Assembly (NCBI GenBank): GCA_026988735.1
Contig: JALSKR010000253.1
Location: forward strand, 1 to 7,877
Source of the DNA: Sulfurimonas sp.
GTDB lineage: Bacteria; Campylobacterota; Campylobacteria; Campylobacterales; Sulfurimonadaceae
Direction of reading: 5' to 3'
DNA length: 7,877 nucleotides
Below, piece after piece: positions 1 through 5,634 of this stretch. Position numbers and translations under genes: made by a program. Within the stretch, counting starts at the first letter, position 1; the number at the start of each line of letters is the position of its first letter. Below the pieces are notes generated by a model. It had not been told where the DNA came from. It saw only the letters and a program-made list of their open reading frames with translations, and made no database searches.

Positions 1-497
1 AAGTAGAAGTAGTGCCAAATGATTTTATTGCAGAGGATTTGATTGAAAAATATCAGGCGAAACTGATTGACGGTGTCTTTTTGTCAAATGGTCCTGGCGA
101 TCCTTTGGTATTGAAGCGTGAACAAGAGCAGATTAAAAAGCTTATAGAAGCAAAAGTACCGATGTTCGGAATTTGTTTGGGACATCAACTTCTCTCAATT
201 GCTCATGGTTATGACACATTTAAGCTAAAATTCGGACATCACGGGGGAAACCATCCTGTGAAGAATGAAAAAACCGGACTTGTTGAGATAACAGCGCAAA
301 ATCATAACTACAATGTGCCTGATAACATTGTAGAGATTGCATCAGTTACACATACAAATCTTTTTGACGGAACTATTGAGGGGTTACGATACAACGAATC
401 TCCAGTATTTTCTGTGCAGCATCATCCGGAAGCTTCTCCCGGTCCAAAAGAGAGTCGATATATATTCAGTGAGTTTTTATCTTTGATAAAAAGATAA
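1..497 (+). CDS. carA: Carbamoyl-phosphate synthase small (glutaminase) subunit, 3' part only
   Basis: This is the C-terminal 164 codons of CarA; the first whole codon is at position 3 and the N-terminal half lies off the left edge. CarA hydrolyses glutamine and passes ammonia to CarB, which makes carbamoyl phosphate for arginine and pyrimidine synthesis in the cytoplasm. The fragment covers most of the class I glutamine amidotransferase domain. SNGPGDP is followed by the nucleophile elbow GICLGHQ (Cys codon 174-176). KFGHHGGNHPV and TAQNHNY are CarA signatures. The catalytic His and Glu lie in HHPEASPGP (codons 423-425 and 429-431). The catalytic triad is therefore intact, and the end matches the usual family C-terminus. 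No carB is visible in this window, so the pair is either split or carB lies upstream. The gene is separated from ccoN by 213 bases and is probably a different transcription unit. Confidence 0.96.
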   Translation, partial: VEVVPNDFIAEDLIEKYQAKLIDGVFLSNGPGDPLVLKREQEQIKKLIEAKVPMFGICLGHQLLSIAHGYDTFKLKFGHHGGNHPVKNEKTGLVEITAQNHNYNVPDNIVEIASVTHTNLFDGTIEGLRYNESPVFSVQHHPEASPGPKESRYIFSEFLSLIKR

Positions 498-512
498 AGC
501 GCTCTCTTTATC
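493..512 (+). terminator. Possible weak carA terminator hairpin
   Basis: A perfect 7-bp inverted repeat, GATAAAG (493-499) and CTTTATC (506-512), with a 6-base loop overlaps the carA stop codon. A T-rich stretch (518-524) follows only after a five-base gap. The stem is AT-rich and the T tract is displaced, so termination here would be weak at best. Confidence 0.3.
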
Positions 513-523
513 CGTAATTTTCT

Positions 524-529
524 TATACT
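524..529 (+). promoter_or_regulatory. Candidate -10 element upstream of ccoN
   Basis: TATACT follows a T-rich run (518-524), which suits Campylobacterota sigma-70 promoters, where the -35 element is often poorly conserved. Other -10-like hexamers in the same gap are TAGAAT (562-567) and TAAAAT (672-677). No good -35 accompanies any of them, so the actual start of the cco transcript cannot be chosen from sequence alone. If this one is used, the hairpin at 577-602 would lie in the leader. Confidence 0.2.
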
Positions 530-576
530 AAACAAACATCTCCTAATTAATTGCTTCCTTTTAGAATAATATTAAA

Positions 577-602
577 AAAAGTGTCATTTTTATGTCACTT
601 TT
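577..602 (+). terminator. AT-rich hairpin between carA and ccoN (terminator or leader structure)
   Basis: Two 11-base arms (577-587 and 592-602) pair with one T-T mismatch around a TTTT loop. Seven A's precede the structure (574-580) and four T's close the right arm. On the + strand the U tract is short. Read on the - strand, the same hairpin is followed by seven T's and looks like a better terminator, although no - strand gene is present. The most economical reading is the end of the carA transcript; a role in the cco leader is possible. Confidence 0.4.
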
Positions 603-710
603 AAGATAGATTAAACAAATCTATTGTTAATATACAAATGTTGATTAGTCTTTTAGGTGTATTTGTACATTTAAAATACTTAATTGCTTTGAATCTTAAG
701 GAGGCTATAT

Positions 711-2204
711 ATGGAGAATCGTCCATTAGAGTACGACTATACGGTTGCAAAGATGTTTATGCTGACAACAATTGTTTTAGGAATTGTTGGTATGACCATT
801 GGGGTATTTATTGCATTTGAACTAGCTTTTCCAGGACTTAATACAGTTCTTGGAAGCGGTCTTGCAGAATACACAAACTTTAGTCGTCTTCGTCCACTGC
901 ATACTGACTCAGTTGCATTTGGTTTTACGGTAAGTGGTATTTTTGCTACGTGGTTTTATGTTGGTCAAAGGGTACTGAAAGTATCTATGGCTGAATCGAA
1001 ATTTTTGATGTTTATTGGAAAGTTACAATTTTGGTTGTATGTAATAGGTGTTGCAGCAGCAGTTGTGACTCTTTTTATGGGGTATACAACATCAAAAGAG
1101 TATGCTGAATTTGAATGGCCTATAGATATTGCCATCGTAATTGTATGGGTACTCTGGGGTGTAAGTATATTTGGTCTGATCGGTATCCGTCGTGAAAAAT
1201 CATTATATATTTCTATCTGGTATTATATTGCAACTTTCCTGGGTGTGGCTATGCTTTACCTGTTTAACAATATGGAAATTCCGACAATGCTTGCTACTTC
1301 TGCAGCAGGTGAAACGAATATCGGTGATTGGTTTCACTCTATTTCTATGTATGCAGGTACAAATGATGCACTAGTACAATGGTGGTATGGACACAATGCG
1401 GTTGCATTTGTTTTTACTGTGCCTATTATTGCTATGATTTACTACTTTTTACCAAAAGAGTCTGGTCAAGCAATTTATTCATATAAATTGTCTTTACTTT
1501 CATTCTGGGGCTTAATGTTTGTATATCTTTGGGCTGGTGGTCACCACTTGCTTTATTCAACTGTTCCTGACTGGATGCAGACTATGGGTTCTATTTTCTC
1601 AGTAATCCTAATTTTGCCATCATGGGGTTCAGCAATCAATATGCTTCTTACAATGAAGGGTGAATGGCAACAGGTTGCGGCATCTCCACTAATCAAATTT
1701 ATGGTACTTGCTTCAACATTCTATATGTTCTCAACATTAGAAGGTCCTATTCAGGCTATCAAATCTGTTAATGCGATTGCTCACTTTACTGACTGGATTG
1801 TCGGTCACGTACATGACGGTACACTTGGTTGGGTTGGCTTTATGATTATTGCTGCACTTTACCATATGGCTCCGCGTGTATTTAAACGTGAACTATATTC
1901 TAAAAGTCTTATGGCAGCACAATTCTGGATTCAGACTTTAGGTATCGTTTTATACTTTACTTCTATGTGGATTGCAGGTATTACTCAGGGTATGATGTGG
2001 CGTGCACATGATGAGTTCGGTAACTTGGCTTACTCATTTATGGATACTGTTGATGTACTTCACCCATACTATGCACTTCGCGGTACAGGTGGATTATTAT
2101 ATCTTATTGGTTTCTTTATGTTTGCTTATAACATATATAAAACTATGTCGTCTCGTCCTGTGGAAGAGTCTGAATTACAAAATGCTTCGCCTATGGGCGC
2201 TTAA
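711..2204 (+). CDS. ccoN: cbb3-type cytochrome c oxidase subunit I (catalytic subunit)
   Basis: CcoN is the catalytic heme-copper subunit of the cbb3 oxidase in the inner membrane; it reduces O2 to water with high affinity and pumps protons. At 497 residues it is close to family length and consists largely of hydrophobic helices (about twelve). Expected ligands are visible. H64 (RPLHTDS) and H368 bind low-spin heme b. H366 (GHVHDG) binds heme b3. H228 (WWYGHN), H278 and H279 (AGGHHLLYS) bind CuB. Y272, six residues before H278, fits the helix VII tyrosine that cbb3 oxidases cross-link to the CuB histidine. The ATG at 711 is preceded by a full AAGGAGG (698-704) at six bases, so the start is secure. 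It is the first gene of the ccoNOQP cluster, and ccoO follows after 18 bases. All catalytic residues are present, so the oxidase should be active. Confidence 0.97.
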   Translation: MENRPLEYDYTVAKMFMLTTIVLGIVGMTIGVFIAFELAFPGLNTVLGSGLAEYTNFSRLRPLHTDSVAFGFTVSGIFATWFYVGQRVLKVSMAESKFLMFIGKLQFWLYVIGVAAAVVTLFMGYTTSKEYAEFEWPIDIAIVIVWVLWGVSIFGLIGIRREKSLYISIWYYIATFLGVAMLYLFNNMEIPTMLATSAAGETNIGDWFHSISMYAGTNDALVQWWYGHNAVAFVFTVPIIAMIYYFLPKESGQAIYSYKLSLLSFWGLMFVYLWAGGHHLLYSTVPDWMQTMGSIFSVILILPSWGSAINMLLTMKGEWQQVAASPLIKFMVLASTFYMFSTLEGPIQAIKSVNAIAHFTDWIVGHVHDGTLGWVGFMIIAALYHMAPRVFKRELYSKSLMAAQFWIQTLGIVLYFTSMWIAGITQGMMWRAHDEFGNLAYSFMDTVDVLHPYYALRGTGGLLYLIGFFMFAYNIYKTMSSRPVEESELQNASPMGA

Positions 2205-2222
2205 GAAAGGGAGGATTATATT

Positions 2223-2915
2223 ATGTTTCATTGGTTAGAAAAACACCCGTTCTTTTTCGCGGTAGGTGTATTTGTTACAATTGCGTTTGCTGGTTTGATT
2301 GAAATTGTTCCAAACTTTGCACAGGCTTCTCGTCCTGTTATCGGGACAAAACCAGTAACTTTATTAGAACAGGCTGGTCGTGATGTTTACATCAAAAACA
2401 GTTGTAATGCTTGTCATTCACAACTTATTCGTCCGTTTAAAGCGGAAACAGACAGATATGGTCACTACTCTTTAAGTGGTGAGTATGCATATGACAGACC
2501 ATTCCTTTGGGGTTCTAAAAGAACTGGTCCGGATTTACACAGAGTAGGGAACTACAGAACTACTGAGTGGCATGAAAACCACATGAAAGATCCTAAGTCT
2601 GTAATGCCGTCAAGTATCATGCCTGCATATCCTTGGATGTTTACAAACAATGCAGATATTGATACTGCATATGCTACGCAGTTGACAAATGCACAGTTCT
2701 TTGGTGTACCATACAACAAACCTGTTCCTATGAAAGACGGAACAACTACAGTTGTTAAAATGGCTAATTCTCTTGCTGATGCGCATAAAATGGCACTGGA
2801 AGAAGCAAAAGAGATTACAGCAAAAATGAAAGATCAAGACGTTAAAGATGCAGTTGCACGTGGTGAAATACCTGAAATAGTTGCTTTGATTGCATATTTA
2901 AACAGTCTGAAATAG
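2223..2915 (+). CDS. ccoO: cbb3-type cytochrome c oxidase subunit II (mono-heme cytochrome c)
   Basis: CcoO is the membrane-anchored mono-heme c subunit that carries electrons from CcoP to heme b in CcoN. The protein has 230 residues. One membrane anchor spans about residues 10-29, followed by a periplasmic cytochrome c domain. The heme c site is C61-N-A-C64-H65 in SCNACHSQLIRPF, a CcoO signature. GPDLHRVGNYRT and the axial Met in SIMPAYPW (M133) follow. The C-terminal section contains a lysine- and glutamate-rich helix and ends in a short helix (IVALIAYLNSLK), as in other CcoO proteins. The ATG at 2223 lies behind AAAGGGAGG (around 2207-2215). The gene sits 18 bases after ccoN and 14 before ccoQ, in the standard operon order. 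Nothing is truncated. Confidence 0.97.
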   Translation: MFHWLEKHPFFFAVGVFVTIAFAGLIEIVPNFAQASRPVIGTKPVTLLEQAGRDVYIKNSCNACHSQLIRPFKAETDRYGHYSLSGEYAYDRPFLWGSKRTGPDLHRVGNYRTTEWHENHMKDPKSVMPSSIMPAYPWMFTNNADIDTAYATQLTNAQFFGVPYNKPVPMKDGTTTVVKMANSLADAHKMALEEAKEITAKMKDQDVKDAVARGEIPEIVALIAYLNSLK

Positions 2916-2929
2916 CAGAGGTATATATA

Positions 2930-3133
2930 GTGGACTTTAATGAATTTGCAGCATATGCGTATTTCTTTTTAGTGGTGTTTTTGGTGGTAGTAACATACTC
3001 TTATGTATATCACCTTTATACAAAAAGAAAGGACTCGAGCGGAGTTGATTATGAACACTATAGTAATATGGCACTGAAAGATGATATAGGGGATACTCCG
3101 GTAAAACCTGTGTCAAAGTCAGAAGAAAAATAG
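2930..3133 (+). CDS. ccoQ: cbb3-type cytochrome c oxidase subunit IV (CcoQ), GTG start
   Basis: This 67-residue protein has a short N-terminus, one hydrophobic helix (about residues 8-28) and a charged tail that begins TKRKD, which by the positive-inside rule places the C-terminus in the cytoplasm. CcoQ is a small subunit without cofactors that stabilises the cbb3 complex, notably the association of CcoP with the core. The assignment rests on position between ccoO and ccoP, size and topology, because CcoQ sequences are poorly conserved. The start must be GTG at 2930: AGAGG (2917-2921) sits eight bases upstream, and the first in-frame ATG is codon 47, after the membrane helix. The ccoP start lies nine bases beyond the stop, and its Shine-Dalgarno overlaps the ccoQ TAG. 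Confidence 0.88.
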   Translation: MDFNEFAAYAYFFLVVFLVVVTYSYVYHLYTKRKDSSGVDYEHYSNMALKDDIGDTPVKPVSKSEEK

Positions 3134-3142
3134 GAGAGATAT

Positions 3143-4084
3143 ATGAATAAGCTTTATCTTTGGGGAATTATCATAACTATAGCAATGTTGGGTGCAACAT
3201 ATGTGACAGTTGGATACCAAAAAGGTGGTCTCAATGATGATATTGTCAATATGCTTGCTATTGCAGGGGCGGTTGCACTTGTAATCATTACAGTATTTGT
3301 TGTTATCAAGTATGTTCGCCAAATGCAAGTAGATCAGGCAACTGGTGAGTTGGCAGATGAATCATGGGACAATATAGGTGAATATAAAAACCCTGTACCG
3401 TTTGGTTGGGCAATTATGTTTTTAGGTACAATGATTTGGGGTATGTGGTATTTTACAATCGGTTATCCGGTCAATGCTTTTTCTCAAATCGGACAGTATA
3501 ATGAAGAAGTAAAAGAAAAAGATGCTGCATTTGAAAAGCAGTATGCAAATATCAAGGGTGAACAGCTTGTTAATATGGGTGAGTCTGTTTATCTGGTTGA
3601 GTGTGTTGCCTGTCACGGTTTAAATGCTGACGGAAACAACGAGATAGATGCAGCTGATTTGAACAAAAGAATATCTGCTAAGAGTGTGAAGTATGTGATA
3701 AATCACGGTTCAAACAACAAGCTTTTAGGAACAGAGATGCCAATGCCGGATCGTAACGGTCTTTTCAATGCGGCAACAGGTGCATTAATTACGGACAAAG
3801 AGATTGATGAAGTAGCAGATTATGTTGCCGGTGGATTAAAAGATGCAAACAGTGCAGGTGCACAGGTATTTGCTAATGTATGTGCTGCTTGTCATGGTCC
3901 TGACGGAAAAGGTATGGCATATGTTGCTCCGGATATTGCAACTTGGAATCAACAACTGATAATCAATGTGCTTGATAACGGAAAAGTAGGAGCAATCGGT
4001 AAAATGCCAGCGATGGACAGATTGAATCCTAAACAAAAAGAAGCTATTGCAGCATATGTAATGAGCTTAAGTAAAGGAGAGTAG
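3143..4084 (+). CDS. ccoP: cbb3-type cytochrome c oxidase subunit III (di-heme cytochrome c)
   Basis: CcoP is the di-heme c subunit that accepts electrons from soluble cytochrome c and passes them to CcoO. The 313-residue protein has a FixP_N-type membrane region and then two cytochrome c domains in the periplasm. Heme sites are C154-V-A-C157-H158 and C247-A-A-C250-H251, with likely Met ligands at MPMP (199-202) and KMP (M288). ESWDNIGEYKNPVPFGW (about 73-89) is the conserved cytoplasmic stretch between helices, and GYPVNAFSQIGQYNEEV follows the last helix. Three hydrophobic spans are visible (about 4-24, 36-56 and 88-108), one more than the two of typical CcoP. ATG 3143 is supported by AGGAGAG (3132-3138), which overlaps the ccoQ stop; the internal ATG at codon 37 has no ribosome site. 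The DUF4006 gene starts one base after the stop, with its AAGGAGA inside the last ccoP codons. Confidence 0.96.
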   Translation: MNKLYLWGIIITIAMLGATYVTVGYQKGGLNDDIVNMLAIAGAVALVIITVFVVIKYVRQMQVDQATGELADESWDNIGEYKNPVPFGWAIMFLGTMIWGMWYFTIGYPVNAFSQIGQYNEEVKEKDAAFEKQYANIKGEQLVNMGESVYLVECVACHGLNADGNNEIDAADLNKRISAKSVKYVINHGSNNKLLGTEMPMPDRNGLFNAATGALITDKEIDEVADYVAGGLKDANSAGAQVFANVCAACHGPDGKGMAYVAPDIATWNQQLIINVLDNGKVGAIGKMPAMDRLNPKQKEAIAAYVMSLSKGE

Positions 4085-4085
4085 C

Positions 4086-4295
4086 ATGAATGAAAATAGA
4101 AGTGTTTTTGCTCTTGACGGTGTTACTGGAATGTTGATTGCTACTGCTTTATTGCTGAGTATACTTGCTTTTTTAAGTATTAATGCAGTAAGTGTACAGC
4201 ATGCGCAAGCTGAAAATTTTTATCAAATAAAAGATGAAAAATCAATTAAAAGAATCAGCACCGACAATTATAAACATATTGTCGATGTAAAGTAA
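4086..4295 (+). CDS. DUF4006 family single-span membrane protein
   Basis: A 69-residue protein with a polar N-terminus (NENRSVFALDGVTG), one strongly hydrophobic helix (about residues 13-33) and a charged C-terminal tail of about 35 residues. The N-terminal pattern and the position directly behind ccoP fit the DUF4006 family, known from Campylobacterota cbb3 operons and of unproven function. ATG 4086 is only one base after the ccoP stop, and its AAGGAGA (4074-4080) lies inside ccoP, so it should be translationally coupled to ccoP and made at comparable levels. I infer a structural or assembly role in the oxidase, perhaps standing in for small subunits used by other phyla. There are no cysteines or heme motifs and no sign of enzymatic residues. 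The last codons contain a 7-bp hairpin (4262-4284). Confidence 0.8.
   Translation: MNENRSVFALDGVTGMLIATALLLSILAFLSINAVSVQHAQAENFYQIKDEKSIKRISTDNYKHIVDVK
4262..4284 (+). other. Inverted repeat at the 3' end of the DUF4006 gene
   Basis: CGACAAT (4262-4268) and ATTGTCG (4278-4284) form a perfect 7-bp stem with a 9-base loop, ending nine bases before the next Shine-Dalgarno. There is no T tract, so it is not an intrinsic terminator. It could be an RNA processing or stability element, or chance within coding sequence. Confidence 0.3.
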
Positions 4296-4299
4296 GGAG
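4294..4299 (+). promoter_or_regulatory. Ribosome binding site that identifies the 29-codon gene
   Basis: AAGGAG begins inside the TAA stop of the DUF4006 gene (4293-4295) and lies six bases before ATG 4306. The stop-overlapping arrangement matches that used for ccoP and is the main evidence that the short reading frame behind it is translated. Confidence 0.7.
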
Positions 4300-4305
4300 T
4301 TTAGA

Positions 4306-4395
4306 ATGGAAAAAATTATTTCTTGGGGCCTTGTAATCATGGCCGCATACACTCTTTGGGCTGTAGTGACTCCAAATCATCTTTACGTTGGTTAG
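4306..4395 (+). CDS. 29-residue hydrophobic membrane peptide in the cbb3 operon
   Basis: I do not recognise a named family. The reading frame encodes 29 residues: MEKIIS, a hydrophobic segment rich in W, L, V, I and A (about residues 4-22: SWGLVIMAAYTLWAVV is its core), then a short polar end, TPNHLYVG. That is a single predicted transmembrane helix with almost nothing outside it. Support for translation: ATG with AAGGAG six bases upstream, a ten-base gap from the DUF4006 stop, and a TAG that overlaps the AGGAA serving the next gene. Removing it would leave an unexplained 109-base hole in an otherwise gapless operon. By analogy with CcoM of Pseudomonas cbb3 oxidase or CydX of bd oxidase, which are single-helix peptides of about 30-40 residues, I infer a small oxidase subunit or assembly factor. 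There is no demonstrated homology to either. Confidence 0.7.
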   Translation: MEKIISWGLVIMAAYTLWAVVTPNHLYVG

Positions 4396-4398
4396 GAA
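4394..4398 (+). promoter_or_regulatory. Ribosome binding site deciding a TTG start
   Basis: AGGAA overlaps the TAG stop of the 29-codon gene and lies six bases before TTG 4405. There is no upstream in-frame ATG, and the next in-frame ATG is at codon 58, which would delete the signal peptide; this site therefore favours the TTG start. Confidence 0.55.
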
Positions 4399-4404
4399 TT
4401 CTAT

Positions 4405-5124
4405 TTGAAACTTTTAACAAGAGGGCTTTATGCCCTCATCCTCACACTGTTATTTCAAACCCAATTATTTGCAGAGTATTTATATAAAGATGAAGTGATT
4501 CATAATCCAAAGTTCACCGAAGAGGTGGAAACTTTAGGGAGTGCACTTTATAAGAAAACAGGTATATCTCTACGCCTGATGATGCTTAAAGAACTGCCAA
4601 AAAACATGAATATGTATGAATATGAAAAAAAAATACTGGAGCAGTTTAAAGAACCTACAGTATTATTGACATTTTCAGAGATGAATTCACAGGTAGATAT
4701 TGAAGCAAATGACAAATCTTTATATAAATATTTTGACAAAGAACAGGTGCTGAGTCCGGTTACCTCGTATGTGCAGGCTTTTATGATGGCGGCCTTTTAT
4801 GCCAAAAACTGGGATGATTTTGTCAGTATAATGAGCAATACCGGAGGCACTATTTTACCTCTTTTAGGCGGAAAAGCAAAAAAAGGGATGATTGCAGATA
4901 AATACTCGGCGGCAATGTTTAATGGCTACCTCGATATAGCGCAGCAGATAGCCAAAGCCAAGGGTGTCAAGTTGGGACATGGATTTGACAGTGATGCAAA
5001 TCAAACGTCTTTGTTTTATGTAAGAGTATTATTCTACGGTTTTATTTTATATGGTATAGTAATGCTTTTTAAAAGAAAAATTTATAAAATGAGGCATAAA
5101 AATGAGCATTATAAAAAGTGGTAG
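4405..5124 (+). CDS. Secreted, C-terminally anchored TPM-like protein of the cbb3 operon
   Basis: A 239-residue protein starting at TTG. Residues 1-23 form a signal peptide (K2, R6, hydrophobic core, likely cut after LFA before EYLY). About residues 30-190 are a soluble, probably periplasmic domain, and about 203-222 a second hydrophobic helix followed by a very basic tail (KRKIYKMRHK) expected in the cytoplasm. The middle resembles the TPM fold: a helix, then TGISLRLMMLKELP, an EYEKKILEQF helix, PTVLLTFSEMNSQVDIEAND as paired strands, and later helices. This is a fold-level impression. I see no clear catalytic motif, so a chaperone or assembly role for the oxidase is only inferred from its place between ccoP and fixH. 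Its last 23 bases overlap fixH in another frame, coupling the two. A GC-rich hairpin (4421-4437) lies within the signal-peptide codons and may lower translation. Confidence 0.75.
   Translation: MKLLTRGLYALILTLLFQTQLFAEYLYKDEVIHNPKFTEEVETLGSALYKKTGISLRLMMLKELPKNMNMYEYEKKILEQFKEPTVLLTFSEMNSQVDIEANDKSLYKYFDKEQVLSPVTSYVQAFMMAAFYAKNWDDFVSIMSNTGGTILPLLGGKAKKGMIADKYSAAMFNGYLDIAQQIAKAKGVKLGHGFDSDANQTSLFYVRVLFYGFILYGIVMLFKRKIYKMRHKNEHYKKW
4421..4437 (+). other. GC-rich hairpin just inside the TPM-like gene
   Basis: GAGGGC (4421-4426) and GCCCTC (4432-4437) pair perfectly around TTTAT, 16 bases after the TTG start. The stem looks like a terminator stem, but the following bases (ATCCTCACAC) have no T tract. 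In RNA it would sit at the edge of the initiating ribosome's footprint, so an effect on translation or on RNA decay is more likely than termination. Confidence 0.4.
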
Positions 5125-5632
5125 ACTCTGGCCTTATGCAATAGGGCTGGCAATTACAGGTGTTTTTGGCTTATGTGTATGGACTATTATAGAAACAAGC
5201 AAGGCGGACATACAGCCGAGTGATGATTATATGACAAAATACCAGGATGCAGATGCAAACGCAAATAAACTTATTAAACAAAGAATAGCTTTTGACAAAG
5301 CATATAAACTGAAATTTGTTTCAGACAGAATTTCAGAAAATGGTTCGGATGTGAAGTATGCACTCACAACAAAAGACGGTAATAAAGCCGTCAAAGGTGC
5401 TAAAATGATTTTGGAAATCAGCCGTCCTGAAGTTGAAACCTATACAAAAACACTCAAAGATCCTGTATTTGAAGAGGGTCTTTATGTATTTCATGATGTG
5501 AAATTTCCAAAAACAGGTGTTTGGAACCTGTTGTTAAAAGTAGATGTCGGTGACAAGAGTAGATTTTATGCCATCAAAACAGATACACGCATCATCAATG
5601 ACAGAAGCATCCAGGAAGCTTCCCAGTACTAA
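5102..5632 (+). CDS. fixH: FixH family protein (cbb3 oxidase assembly)
   Basis: A 176-residue protein with a short basic N-terminus (KSGRLWP), one membrane helix (about 11-30) and a periplasmic domain. The pattern fits FixH/CcoH: a GRxWP lead into the helix, a YMTKYQDADAN segment after it (about 43-53), and a late beta-sandwich section with G-V-W141-NLLLKVD followed by FYAIKTDTRI. In proteobacteria FixH/CcoH is needed for stable cbb3 assembly and is often linked to copper delivery with the CcoI transporter. Neither CcoI nor CcoG or CcoS is encoded here, so those must lie elsewhere. ATG 5102 has GAGG (5091-5094) seven bases upstream, within the end of the preceding gene, with which it overlaps by 23 bases. 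No Cys or Met-rich copper motif is visible in the periplasmic part. The family call is good; the exact role is by analogy. Confidence 0.77.
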   Translation: MSIIKSGRLWPYAIGLAITGVFGLCVWTIIETSKADIQPSDDYMTKYQDADANANKLIKQRIAFDKAYKLKFVSDRISENGSDVKYALTTKDGNKAVKGAKMILEISRPEVETYTKTLKDPVFEEGLYVFHDVKFPKTGVWNLLLKVDVGDKSRFYAIKTDTRIINDRSIQEASQY

Positions 5633-5634
5633 AT

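Noticed and set aside
614..628. Short dyad AACAA-N5-TTGTT upstream of ccoN as a possible FNR/CRP-type operator
   Set aside because: It does not match the TTGAT-N4-ATCAA FNR pattern or another operator I can name. The arms are only five bases, and such dyads are expected by chance in AT-rich DNA.
638..820. 60-codon + strand frame overlapping the start of ccoN
   Set aside because: It overlaps ccoN in another frame, has no convincing ribosome site, and its product shows no domain or membrane pattern of interest. The AAGGAGG at 698-704 clearly serves ccoN.
5614..5623. Perfect 10-base palindrome GGAAGCTTCC as a protein binding site
   Set aside because: It is a single short palindrome in the fixH coding sequence, with no second copy nearby; chance is sufficient. 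It is mentioned only for its position near the next start.
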